From: Pieris napi
Lineage: Eukaryota; Arthropoda; Insecta; Lepidoptera; Pieridae
Reading direction: 5' to 3'
NCBI RefSeq assembly: GCF_905475465.1
Contig: NC_062247.1
Span: forward strand, 4,154,001 to 4,218,000
Length of the DNA stretch: 64,000 bases
The notes beneath the pieces are model-generated. The model did not search any database and was not told the DNA's origin. It saw nothing but the letters and a program-made list of their open reading frames with translations. This document shows positions 22,441 through 32,860 of the stretch, piece after piece (within the stretch, counting starts at the first letter, position 1; each line of letters starts with the position of its first letter). Position numbers and translations under genes: made by a program.

Positions 22441-22512
22441 GGCTCGTTGGTCTAGGGGTATGATTTTCGCTTAGGGTGCGAGAGGTCCCGGGTTCAAATC
22501 CCGGACGAGCCC
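22441..22512 (+). tRNA. tRNA-Pro: tRNA-Pro (anticodon AGG)
   Basis: Another 72-nt cloverleaf, in the same orientation as the copy at 21985 and differing from it at only two positions: the first anticodon-stem base (T, giving a G-U pair) and the anticodon itself. The loop is TTAGGGT, anticodon AGG. A34 is normally modified to inosine and reads CCU/CCC/CCA. A and B boxes are intact. CTTTTT follows at 22518-22523. Confidence 0.96.
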
Positions 22513-23205
22513 GGATTATCTTTTTATTTTTCTTATATTTTATTATGTGATTTAATAAATACGCTCTGCAATATGTGGTGGCAAAAACCTTGCATAGTTT
22601 AATTTTTCTTTAACGAACACGCTGAGTTGTTGATTCCTTTGATTGCGCGTTAGTAAACAGTGGGGAAATCTCGGCTGACTGGCCCCTTTTCGTCCCTTCA
22701 TGCACCGGGAATAATTTAAGAGGTTCCTTTGAGCTGGATAGCTAAAATATGTCCTCGGGATGAGAAACGCTTCCAGTCAAAAGATAACCTACATAGCCTC
22801 AGGCTTTGTAATTATTTGCTCCTGTAATGTCTCATAACGGGTTTGTTTATTTGTCTTTAAATACGCAGAATGAAAACATATTTTTTGTGTGGCACATATC
22901 AGAACATATCTCATCTTCATTTGACAGTCTTTTTTCTTACAATGATAGTAGGTAGATAAGCCTTCTGTGCCTTACAAACTTTTTTTTTTAAATGTTTGTC
23001 TATGGGGAATGTAAAGCAGTGAAGCAAGTGATGAACTGAGCTCTAAAATAGTGAATTATTAGGCGAAATTTTCAAATATCGATCCGCGCCATATCAAACC
23101 GTCGAGGTAGTTTTTAATATAAATAGTTGTAAAAAGGCATCACCCTTTTAATAAAGGTCTTTTATTCTAGAATATTAAGAACGGGTTTTAATTATCTAGA
23201 TCGCC
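22513..23205. other. Non-coding stretch after the tRNA genes
   Basis: There is no gene. The less AT-rich part, about 22610-22800, has no open frame of note and no known repeat that I recognise. Confidence 0.35.
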
Positions 23206-23259
23206 TTAGGGCCAGTTTTTTGATCCGTAGTAAAAAATGGTTTTACCATTTGTTACATT

Positions 23260-25177
23260 AGTCCAGTCAAATTATGGCTAAAAACGGGTTAAATAAACAT
23301 GAGCGAACACAGTTTAGGGATTTTGAGGATCGATAGGGGGGTGTATTCTGAGCATAAATTCCAATTTGAGGGGTTGTACTGAGGTCAGCTCAAGGTCATT
23401 TCGATGGAAACGCGTTTAACTCGATATCTCGAGAATGGTTAGTGTTAGGCGAAAAATTGTAGAGACCTTTTCTTTTCCAAACAAAATTTACTAACTTTTT
23501 TATCGGAAACTTTTTTTTATAACATTAATATTTTTCAAGTTATTACTCCCGCAAGGCAAAAATTTTACTTTTTTTTCTATTTTTCGTCGTTTTCTCCCCA
23601 ACCATTCAATTTTATTAAATTTTACCGATCATCGAAGTGTAGATCTTTTAATTATGAACAATTTTGTTCTCAAACTTTTTTCTGTAATGCCAATACCTTC
23701 GTAGTTATATATTACTTTACCGAGCGAAATCCGCGCCATTGTCGTAACGTGTATCCACAGATAAGTTTTTAGGCAACGAGAGCAATAAGACCAGATTCAT
23801 CTCACTACTGAAAACGGTTCTCATCAAATCAGACATAGAGGTGGAGCAAGCCGTAGAGGATGCGGATGGTCTAATTATCAGTACGGCTAAGAGAATTTCG
23901 CAGGAGTTTAGTGCTGTGGTTGTTATTGGTGAGGATGTGGATTTGCTGGTTTTGCTGACTGCAGCCGGCGCGTGCAACAACATTTACTTGAGAAAACCTG
24001 GCCGAGGCAAATCGACGGACGGTACACATAGCCCATACTGCCTCAAACCGATATATGGGCCGAATGCCGCAAAAACCTTTTATTTTTGCACGCGATTAGT
24101 GGTTGCGACACAACGTCGGCACCATTCAACCTAGGCAAGATGAAAACAATGACCGCGTTGAAATAATCTCCGGATTTGCTTTTGTTAAATGAAGTTTTTC
24201 TACAAGACAAAGCAGATAAAACAACTATCGCTTCATACGGCGAACAATTCATTTTGAATTTGTATCGCAAGGCAGATGACACGAATTGTACCAATCTCAA
24301 CGAGCTCCGATATAAGGGATATAAAAAAATGGCAGGCAGTGGGAGGGTTAAATTAGAATCCCTTCCTCCTACCTCTGATGCGGCATTTTTCCACTCGTTG
24401 AGGTGTTTCTACCAAGTTCAATATTGGCTGGAAAATTATCTTAAACCCGAGGAATGGGGCTGGCGTCGCACCCCCCGTTGATTGCAGCCGATAGCGATGT
24501 CATTGAAACCAGCTCCGGATAATTTACTGAGATCAATTGCGCGCAAATGCAAAACCAAATGCGGCAAAGCGTGCGGATGCAGAAAGGCCGGCCTCTTTTG
24601 GTACAATGTGTGAAACAGTTTTAATTGTAAATTTACTTCTTACCCAAGTTAACCCAAATTAAATACCTAATTTTAAATAGTTAAATCGATTGACCTTTTT
24701 ATATTGCGACAGTGGCGCGGATTTCGCTCGGTAAAGTGATCTATAACTCTGAAGGTATTGGCATTACGGAAAAAAGTTTGAGAACAAAATTGTTCATAAT
24801 TAAAATTTCTACACTTCGATGATCGGTAAAATTTAATAAAATTGAATGGTCGGGGAGAAAACGACGAAAAATGAAAAAAAAGTAAATATTTTGCCTTGCG
24901 GGAGTAATAACTTGAAAAATATTAATGTTATAAAAAAAAGTTTCAGATAAAAAAGTTAGTAAATTTTGTTTGGAAAAGAAAAGGTCTACAATTTTTCGCC
25001 TAACACTAACCATTCTCGAGATATCGAGTTAAACGCGTTTCCATCGAAATGACCTTGAGCTGACCTCAGTACAACCCCTCAAATTGGAATTTATGCTCAG
25101 AATACACCCCCCTATCGATCCTCAAAATCCCTAAACTGTGTTCGCTCATGTTTATTTATTTCGTAATTTGACTGGAG
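23260..25177. mobile_element. Inner DNA transposon with TIRs of about 430 bp
   Basis: 23310-23745 and 24710-25145 are near-identical inverted copies (GATTTTGAGGATCGATAGGG, TTACCGAGCGAAATCCGCGC). The inversion runs outward, with an indel, to CCAGTCAAATTA at 23262 and its complement at 25164-25175. TACATT occurs directly outside both ends (23254-23259, 25178-25183), and removing the element restores a continuous outer sequence. It carries the pseudogene at 23800-24630. Superfamily not assigned: very long TIRs with a 6-bp duplication fit few known groups. Confidence 0.75.
23800..24630 (+). pseudogene. Broken transposon-borne gene with GEDVDLLVLL motif
   Basis: One frame reads LIKSDIEVEQAVEDADGLII, then SAVVVIGEDVDLLVLLTA and IYLRKPGRGK. 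A shifted frame continues LLFLHAISGCDTTSAPFN, then a stop near 24163, then EQFILNLYRKADD, LPPTSDAAFFHSLRCF, EEWGWRR and a Cys-rich tail (KCKTKCGKACGCRKAGL). I recall this arrangement from a multi-copy insect protein family. The acidic ADxLI and GEDVDLL motifs suggest a PIN/FEN-like nuclease fold, but that is inference. At least one frameshift (about 24070) and one or two stops make this copy inactive. It sits between the long TIRs. Confidence 0.7.
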
Positions 25178-25522
25178 TACATTAACTATAGTTAAATGAA
25201 TAACCATTGGTAAAATCGTAAATGCGTTTTTCAATGCCTTTTTTAACTATAGTTAAACTTAACAATTTGTCAATTTGTTGCCAGTGCAATGAGCAATGAC
25301 ATCCCAAAAAATGTGGTTCTTTTTTGTGGGGAACATTTATTATGTATGACAACACTAGACATTTTGAGTGAATGAAACCATTTTTGCCATCTTCATTCGT
25401 TATTTGCGCTTTGAAGAGTTTGAAGTGTCAAATTAATCTAAATAACACGATATAAATAAAGTTGTTTTTCTGTGTTTTAATACGGTTTACACTTTTTACG
25501 ATACTTAAATATATAAATAACG

Positions 25523-26180
25523 ATGTCCGCCAACGGTCGAATAAGTAAGTACAAACATATTTTCGTGTTATTTATTCCGGTTTATCTTGTGTTTCGTAAT
25601 AGAAAGTAATACATTTATGTTTTGTTAAAGGGACCATACTGCTAACTTCGCCAAAAAAGAAACTGCCAAACTGGTGATGCTTCTCAAGGATTACACAGTC
25701 GTAACCTGCAAACAACTGATCACTGCAGCAATCTACAAAAAGATGCAGCTTGGAAATCTCTGTGACGTTTTCAACTCAGATGGGTCTAGACACCGAAGTG
25801 TTAAATTTAATATACATTTAATGAAGGTGTAGGCACATTTTTATATTTATTCTTGTATAGCTGTGTCCTACAACAAAAGGAAAAAATCTTTTAACCCTTT
25901 GGAAACAAGGAAGCGGATTATGATCCACACGGATAAAAAAAATTGAGTTTTTGAAACAAAGACAAATAAGAGAGGATGATTTGTTCAATTATGCTAAGGA
26001 AGAGCATCAAAAACATTTGCTGGACCAATGAGAGGCCCACCAAAAATCCATACTGCATAAAGAGGAGGTGCACCAAAAAGTGATGCAGCAGATGGAAGAA
26101 AGGCGCTATAAATATATGTAGCAGCAAAAAGAGTTGCATCAAATTGAGGTGAAATGCAAGAAGAAACAATTAGAAAATAT
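25523..26180 (+). pseudogene. Myb/SANT (zeste/NAIF1-like) DNA-binding protein remnant
   Basis: An ATG at 25523 begins MSANGRISK followed by a GTAAGTAC donor-like site. After an AAAG acceptor-like site near 25630, a frame reads TANFAKKETAKLVMLLKDYT and AAIYKKMQLGNLCDVFNSDG. This resembles the Myb-like domain of zeste/NAIF1 proteins, which often accompany Harbinger transposases. Further on (25940-26185) a Glu/Gln/Lys-rich coiled-coil frame is broken by two stops. Broken and probably inactive. Confidence 0.55.
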
Positions 26181-26468
26181 TTAATTGCTACTTTAGGGTT
26201 TCATGTAAATTTTGTAATGTTTTTTTAATAAAAATGGTTTGTATTTAAGTTATAATTAAACAGTTTATTAATCAAGTCAAATGTTTTATTTATAAATTCT
26301 TGTAATAAAGTAGGTAGATGCTAACTCACAAATGTAATAAAAGCCCTAAAGAATATCATAGGTCCCTAACTAATGTGTAGCTGTAGTTTTTAGTAGAAGT
26401 ACATACTTGTATGTACTTATAATAATTATAAGTTAATATTATTAGTAATATATAAATAATATTAACTC

Positions 26469-26550
26469 TAATTCATTATGTATTTTATTGGCTATAATAT
26501 TAACTTAATAATAAGTTAATATTATAGGCAATAAAACACATAATGAATTA
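26469..26550. repeat. AT-rich palindrome with 39-bp arms
   Basis: TAATTCATTATGTATTTTAT at 26469 and its complement at about 26531-26550 are the outer parts of two arms separated by about 4 bp. The arms differ at only one or two positions. It lies inside the outer TIR element. Confidence 0.85.
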
Positions 26551-27112
26551 GTAATATACTTAATTATATTTTGCTGCGGTTCTGTAGCTAGTAATGAAGC
26601 AAAATAGGTTGGTATGAGCTGCTGTCTATATATACTCTTGTTCATTGGCAGTTTAAGATCATTCCCAATTCCAGTAACAATCCAGAGCACTGTTCCCTTC
26701 GATAGGGGGTAACAGTGACAAAAATCTACATCATCCCAGGTTTCTAATGGCGGATGACATTGCCTAAATATTTTTGGTCACTCATTAACACATTCTCATA
26801 TAATATTATCGTCTTCTTCATCGTCTCATTAATGAAAGTATCTCAATATGTTTAAATTCATCATTAGATAGTAATAAACGTATTTATCATAGTTTGATTT
26901 CTGTGACAAACAGCTGTTACTATATAAATTACCAGCGGCCATCTTTTTAACCCTCCGATACTGAGTAGTTAACTTTTTTGACTAATGGTTAGATATTTTA
27001 CCATTGGATGCTCTTACCACGGATAAAAAAACGCATTTTGCTGATATTTAACTAATAGTAACGATTTTTTACCAATAGTTGAGTTAACTACGGATCAAAA
27101 AACCGGCCCTAA

Positions 27113-28061
27113 GTACCTTAGTGTCGCGCGTACTGAGAATAAAATAATATAATAGATAAAGTCTTGCCCGATTCTCTTACTTAATTATACACTGTTGATT
27201 TTCCGCTCTTAGTATTCAAGTTCCGTTAACGCTAGCACAATTTTTTTACATTTTCCTCAACTATTTAACGGTTGATAACTATATTGAACGTTCTTTCGTT
27301 TTTTAATTTCATATGCCCTCGAAGTCCTTAAAAATATATATCTATCTCTCCAGTAGTGCTCTATTTTCGCATCACTCTCATATGAATAAATCAGTTGAGA
27401 AAGCGTCATACTCAAAGATGAAATATACATGAAATAGATAACGCGCGTTTTAATAATTCATCCACACAACAATTGTTTAGTTTACATTGCTTAGTATTAG
27501 TATTAGTTGTGTTAGTATAAGTTTTAAAATTATTAAGTTAGATGTCTTTTTGTTTTTTAGTGGTATAGTTTTTGTATGGCCCTTTTAGGGTAAAAGCCTC
27601 CTCCATGTTTCCCTCCTTGAGCAACACTCATCCCGTTTTTTCCCGCCAGTTCTATAATGCTACTGTCCATCTTTTCTTTTGTCGTCCTATACATGTCTTT
27701 CCAGTAGGTGTAGTCCATTTTGTTATTTCTAGTGTCCATCTTTTATCACTATTATGTATACTGGTTATTCATTCATTTATTAGGCTTTAAAGGTCAACAA
27801 ATGCCAATGTCGTGCTATTTAGGCAATCGTCAATAAGGATTATTTTAATACCTCGCTAAAGGCTGCCAAATGAAAGAGCGGTGTAACCTTTACTCGTTTA
27901 TTCTTTTTTTATGTATTTAATACGTAAATATTATATACGTTCACGTTAGTGTCAGCCTTATCATGTTTTGTCCTTGTTACTTTTATAACACTATAAATGT
28001 AGATAAACGTGACAAAACATCATTAATTTGAGGCGTGTTCAATTGGAAAATTATATTGGAA
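27113..28061. other. Non-coding stretch
   Basis: AT-rich. Short frames at 27557-27790 on both strands look like chance. The minus-strand one (MDTRNNKMDYTYWKDMYRTT) has no family I recognise. Confidence 0.35.
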
Positions 28062-28488
28062 ACTAGCTGGCCTGGCGAACATCGTACCGCCTAACAGTCG
28101 ATTCTTTATTTGTTTAAAATACTTATTCTGCTATTCGGGACACCGGTCTAGCTAGTAAGATAAAAAAAGAAAATTGATAAGACAACAAATACATACTGTC
28201 AAAAAATAAAAATTTACCTTCCCGGAACCCCTCCACTAACACTTGAACTTTATGCTATGGTATTAAAGTTCAAATTCACTTTTAAGTATTATTACGAATA
28301 TTTTGTATGGGAATATAGAAAAGTGTTGTTTTTAGACTGATTCACTCAATTTTATTTTAATTTTTCTCCGTAAGAACCATCTTCGTACTTCAAGGTATAT
28401 TAAAAAAAAAATCAGACAAATCGGTCAAACCGTTTTCATGTTATGTCGTGACAACGGAAAACGGGTTTCATTTTTATATATATAGATA
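28062..28488 (+). repeat. Retroposon-like 'ACTAGCTGGCCTGGC' repeat, full copy
   Basis: It starts ACTAGCTGGCCTGGCGAACA and ends GGTTTCATTTTTATATATAT AGAT, about 427 bp. The inverted copy at 35369-36862 shares the whole body (for example CTTCCCGGAACCCCTCCACT). There is no coding frame. The TATA-rich 3' tail is like that of the repeats at 35603 and 36125. Confidence 0.7.
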
Positions 28489-28730
28489 ATGGTAACAAAC
28501 TTTTACGAAGGTTATTTGTACGCTAGTAATAAGTTGTAATAGGATCATGGACACGATTTCGTCTGGGGGCAATAGGCGGCAATAGTAAAGTTATCTTCCA
28601 ATGTTCAAAATGACTAGATTTGTATTCTAAGAGCGATCTTGGCTGTAAAAATTTAAGGCAATTTTTTATATGATCGTGAATATAAACATCTTTAGCGGCA
28701 AACATTTCAAGGTTAACATGTCATTTCATA

Positions 28731-29493
28731 GACCAGTGCCGACAATTTTTGAAACCAAAAAAAATTACAGTAGGATGAAACCCATTAGAAAAGCAGGGGA
28801 ATATGATCAAAATGAAAGGAAAAATAAATTACGGTCGATCTGAGGTCGGGAAGGGGCAAGGGGGGGGGGGAGTTTTAAGGGTAAAAAACGGTTTATCTCG
28901 ATTTCCGGCAAAACTAAAAGTCCTATCGAAGAAAGTTAAATGGCAAAGTTGTAGGCAATAAAAAGATCTACAACTTTTGTATTTGCAGATTTTTCACATA
29001 ACCTCAAAATTTAGGTGAAAAATTCAAAAAACCAACTTTTTTGTTTTTTATTTCTATCTTTTATAAAAAATTATTTTTTTAAACGAAATTTGGTGAAAAC
29101 TTACCTTATTATGTCCCAAATATACTATAACTTATTTGATTAAAAATATTTATTTTTTCACCTTATTTTGAATTAATATCGAAAAAACACCCTAATTTTC
29201 AATTCTGTCGTCAAAATTTCAGCTTTTTTCAAAAAAATTGTGTGCTTTCAGTTCGTTGAAATCTCTACTTTCCTATGGTAAAAAAAAATATATATATTAC
29301 CATAGTAAATCTTCTTGGAAAATGCAAAAAATCGTATGCAGTAACGCCCAGACCCGTCATCCCCTTCCCTACTTTATTTACCGTAATTTATTTTTCCTTT
29401 CATTTTGATCATATTCCCCTCCTTTTCTAATGGGTTTCATCCTACTGTAATTTTTTTCACTTTTTATTTATTTTAAAGGCTATCTGCACTGGT
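28731..29493. mobile_element. Foldback-like TIR element with TA flanks
   Basis: The arms are GACCAGTGC at 28731 and GCACTGGTC ending 29493. Inside them a longer inverted pair (ATTACAGTAGGATGAAACCC, AAATGAAAGGAAAAATAAAT) gives about 130 bp of inverted repeat. TA lies outside both ends. A run of ten G occurs at about 28860. There is no coding frame. Confidence 0.7.
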
Positions 29494-29599
29494 CTATCAA
29501 TAGACTCTAATTGTAAAATCAAATAGTTCATAGTCAACTTGTTGTGGCAGTTTCTCGTTGACAACGACTGCTAAGAAGCACTCGCTGCAAATAAGTTTT

Positions 29600-29960
29600 A
29601 TATGTGGACGTGTAGAATGGATGAATGATGAAGGCAGCCGTGGAAGGTGAGGCCGGGTTTGACTAAATCCAGGAAGTGCTAGAAAGGATAAATTAAAAGT
29701 TCCGAAGAGAATAGTGAATATCATGAAAGTGGATGAACCGAGAGAGATGTGTCTAGACCGAAGCAAGTAGAGATTTATTTATTTTACTTATTCACACTTC
29801 ATAACATTTATACAAAACAAATAACATAATACATAAAAATTATAAGAGATGCAACGGGCGGTCTTATCTCTAACAAGCGATCTCTTCAGGCAATCCCTAG
29901 TAAGGGAAAACTAAAGAATGAAATATGGTGGATAAAGTGCAAGAAGTGCATAACCAAATC
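29600..29960 (-). repeat. LINE 3' fragment(s)
   Basis: 29770-29960 contains GATGCAACGGGCGG, GCGATCTCTTCAGGCAA and GTACAAGAAGTGC-like text shared with 42390-42570, a LINE 3' tail I recognise from Lepidoptera (minus strand). The stretch 29600-29760 on the plus strand reads like a broken reverse-transcriptase tail (MKVDEPREMCLDRSK with stops). Class assignment is tentative. Confidence 0.45.
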
Positions 29961-29970
29961 TTATAAAATA

Positions 29971-30187
29971 ACTAGCTGACCCGGCAAACGTTGTTTTGCC
30001 ATGTATATTATTTTTAGAAAACATTTTTTTTTTTTCAAATAAAATCGTTATTCATTTTGAAATAGTAGCTGAATCTCTGACTTACTGAATATGCATAAAA
30101 AATTTCATAAGAATCGAGCCGTTTCGGAGGAGTATGGGAACGAACATTGTGACACGAGAATGTTATATATACATACAGAGATATTAT
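29971..30187 (+). repeat. 'ACTAGCTGACCCGGC' interspersed repeat, short form
   Basis: It starts ACTAGCTGACCCGGCAAACG, has AGAATCGAGCCGTTTCGGAG and GACACGAGAATGTTATATAT, and ends ATACAGAGATATTAT, about 217 bp. The 3' half recurs at 39728-39785. Confidence 0.65.
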
Positions 30188-32397
30188 AGAACCTTAATCT
30201 AAGGTGGTCAACAAAATCTGTGGTCTACTCCTTCGGGAAAAAGGCATGAATATATAAAATATAAATAAAAAAAGAAGTTTCATGTCGATCTGTACTGGCA
30301 TACATGTCAAATCATTTTGCACGACTTTGACTTTAAATGCCTTGTGATTAGTACAGCTAACGGCCTTTTTTGTTTATTTGTATAGCAATACATTAAGTAT
30401 ACAGTAAATTATGGAAAATTTAAAGGTAAGAGTCGACGTCATACGTTTTTAACAATTGATAGTCATACGTAGCGCCCCACTCCCACGCGCAAATCCAACG
30501 TAATATAGTGCGTACGTAAGTATCGTATGTTTAATTCAAATATACAACAGTAGCGTTTAATACATCAAGCTCATGGCAGAACTACTAGCTTATAAATTAT
30601 GTATTAATATTTGTATTTCACGTCCCTAGAGTATAAAATACTTTTGAATTGTAAACAGCCTCACGCGTATAGCCTTGTACGTGACATTTTCACGATTTTT
30701 CGCATTTTATACCGGATTAAAATGTTATAGGATCACTGTTTTTAAATTAACCAACTGCTTTTCAAGTTAAATTTGACTAAGTTAATGCAGTAGGTATAAA
30801 AATAGGAACCGAGAATTTGAGTTGTTTAGTCCCGTAAATTTAATTTGTTTAAAATAACATTTTTTTTCTGAAAATGTTATATCGATAAGTGTTTTAGCAC
30901 AAACAGTTGTATGCCTTTAATTAAATAGCTTTTTATAAACATCTATTAGCAGTTATTAGTGGGGAAGTATAACTATTGATCACATTTAATTACCTACCCA
31001 CAACGATGTCTTTAGGGAAAAGTAATGTTTTAAATCGGTGCATTAGTTCCAGTGTCTTTCTACTTAAAAACTTCATTATGTTTCGGTTTAGATTTCATAC
31101 TAATTTTAAATGTAGTAAAAACTCTTTCCTCCCAGTTAACAAACGTATTTTTGGCAATAAAACACATTAACATATTAATTACACTTTAATGGTTAAAACA
31201 AAACTTACATGGAACATCACATATGCTTCGCGAAACAATAATTGATGTCATGAGATTCATATATCTACTTATAAAGTATTAACAAATATCTTAAAGTTAT
31301 GAAACAGCTTCTATCTAAAATTTCAAGCATAGTACTTCTAATAAAGGCAATACGTAATTTACACCGACGAGACAAAAATGAGGGTACGCACTGGACGGTA
31401 GCTTGCTTAGTATTCGTAGGTGTTGTACTGCGCTATCCGATATGAATTCATTGTCATCTGTCAATTGTTGGCACAAAATGTCTTGACCCTCGAAAATGTT
31501 GATGGTTATATCATTATGGGGCATCCTACGAGTGGTTCGATAAAATCAACCTACCCGGTCAGTGCGTACATATTATGGTAATTCTAGGGCTAAGCAAAAT
31601 TTGAACTTGGAACACACTTTCGCATCAAATACGCATACAAATTAACTCTAAACTTAGGGCGTATTACTCTAGGTGGGATAATGATTACTACAATAAAGTG
31701 AGATTCTGATCCTAATAACTATGAAAGATGCGGCAAAATACTGAAAATAGCTATTTAAAACAATATACATATGAAATGAGATGACTTAATCTATTTCCTC
31801 ATACAAAAATATCATTCATTTTCTTTACACATACAAAAGAAATAGCTAAGCATTATATTAGGTATATCGTTATAATACAGATTGTTTTTATATAGGTATA
31901 GGATATATTTTTGATATATTTGATCTAAGAAGCTAGTGATATCTATTGGATGGTTTGACTTTGGTTTTTTATTATATAGAAATGATTGAAATAAAACATG
32001 AAATAAATCAATGATGATTCAATACAATCATGCTAATGGTCACGATTCCTAAAAAAAAAATCCAAAGTATTTCATATCATAAACCCATTTAAATATATCA
32101 CTATTTAATTGCGTAATCAAATGATAAATAAATTAAATACATAATCCTTAAAATCTAATAAACTTTTAGTTGAATAAAAATTAACCTAAACTATTATATC
32201 GGTGAATTTAATAACAAGTTTTGTGTTCAGAACCGAAAAAAACAAAAGTTGCCATTTCGGAAAAGACAAGCTATTGAAGTCCAGTTTTTGTAGCTACTCT
32301 AAAAGTCAAAACACACATTTTAATAATAATTTAACGTAAATAAATAATTATCTAAACATAAAACCATAATGGTGCAACAATTTTTTTGTCATAGATC
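30188..32397. other. 2.2 kb without a recognised gene
   Basis: AT-rich sequence. The longest frames are 60-70 codons without motif (for example 31315-31524 minus). It may include the 3' UTR of the uzip-like gene, but I see no clear signal. Confidence 0.35.
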
Positions 32398-32400
32398 TTA

Positions 32401-32563
32401 AGGCCGATTTACATTATCTTTGTGTTTAGGAGAGTGCTTTAGTACAACTTGAAAGGCAAGTTCTTTAGCGTAGCGTTTACTAAAGCAAGTAGCGTTTACA
32501 TGTTTCAACTAAAGTACTATCCTAAAGCACTCTCCTAAACACTAAGATAATGTAAATCGGCCT
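32401..32563. mobile_element. 163-bp Harbinger-type MITE
   Basis: The ends AGGCCGATTTACATTATCTT and its complement form inverted arms of about 42 bp, including GTTTAGGAGAGTGCTTTAG. TTA lies on both sides (32398-32400, 32564-32566). It is small, non-coding and nearly palindromic, so a transcript would form a hairpin. Confidence 0.9.
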
Positions 32564-32566
32564 TTA

Positions 32567-32860
32567 TGTTCGGACACCGCGAGCAATATAACGAGTGTTA
32601 AGGTCGCTCTGCGACTAAACATTTAACTATTTACATAATCTATTTACATACATACGTGTTTGGCTCTTTGTAACATTGGAATGGATATAATCATTTACCA
32701 GGAATGTATAATCTCAAGCGAATAATCTATGTACACGGTTTTCTCAATAGTTGGCCTCGCGACCTAAAGACGATATCATAAGGTACTTTTATAATACTTT
32801 AATTTAAGGTATAGTTGGGAATATTTGATATATCGATTTTATGTACAAGCTAATTGAAAC
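32567..32860 (-). other. Probable 3' UTR/flank of uzip-like gene
   Basis: Directly downstream of the stop codon on the minus strand. No AATAAA (TTTATT on plus) stands out near it. Confidence 0.35.

Larger units (their letters stand above)
23209..27109. mobile_element. Outer TIR element (Harbinger-like), interrupted by another element
   Basis: The left end GGGCCAGTTTTTTGATCCGT at 23209 is inverted at the right end (ACGGATCAAAAAACCGGCCC, ending 27109). The flanking triplets are TTA on the left and TAA on the right, which fits the TWA target of PIF/Harbinger if one base has mutated. Inside are a 1.9 kb inserted element (23260-25177), a broken Myb/zeste-like gene (25523-26180) and an AT-rich palindrome (26469-26550). 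No DDE transposase is recognisable. Confidence 0.7.

Noticed and set aside
24741..25013. 90-codon minus-strand frame
   Set aside because: It lies in the right long TIR and is matched by the left TIR. No protein resemblance.
28523..28705. 60-codon minus-strand frame
   Set aside because: No motif, no splice context and no neighbour that would explain it.
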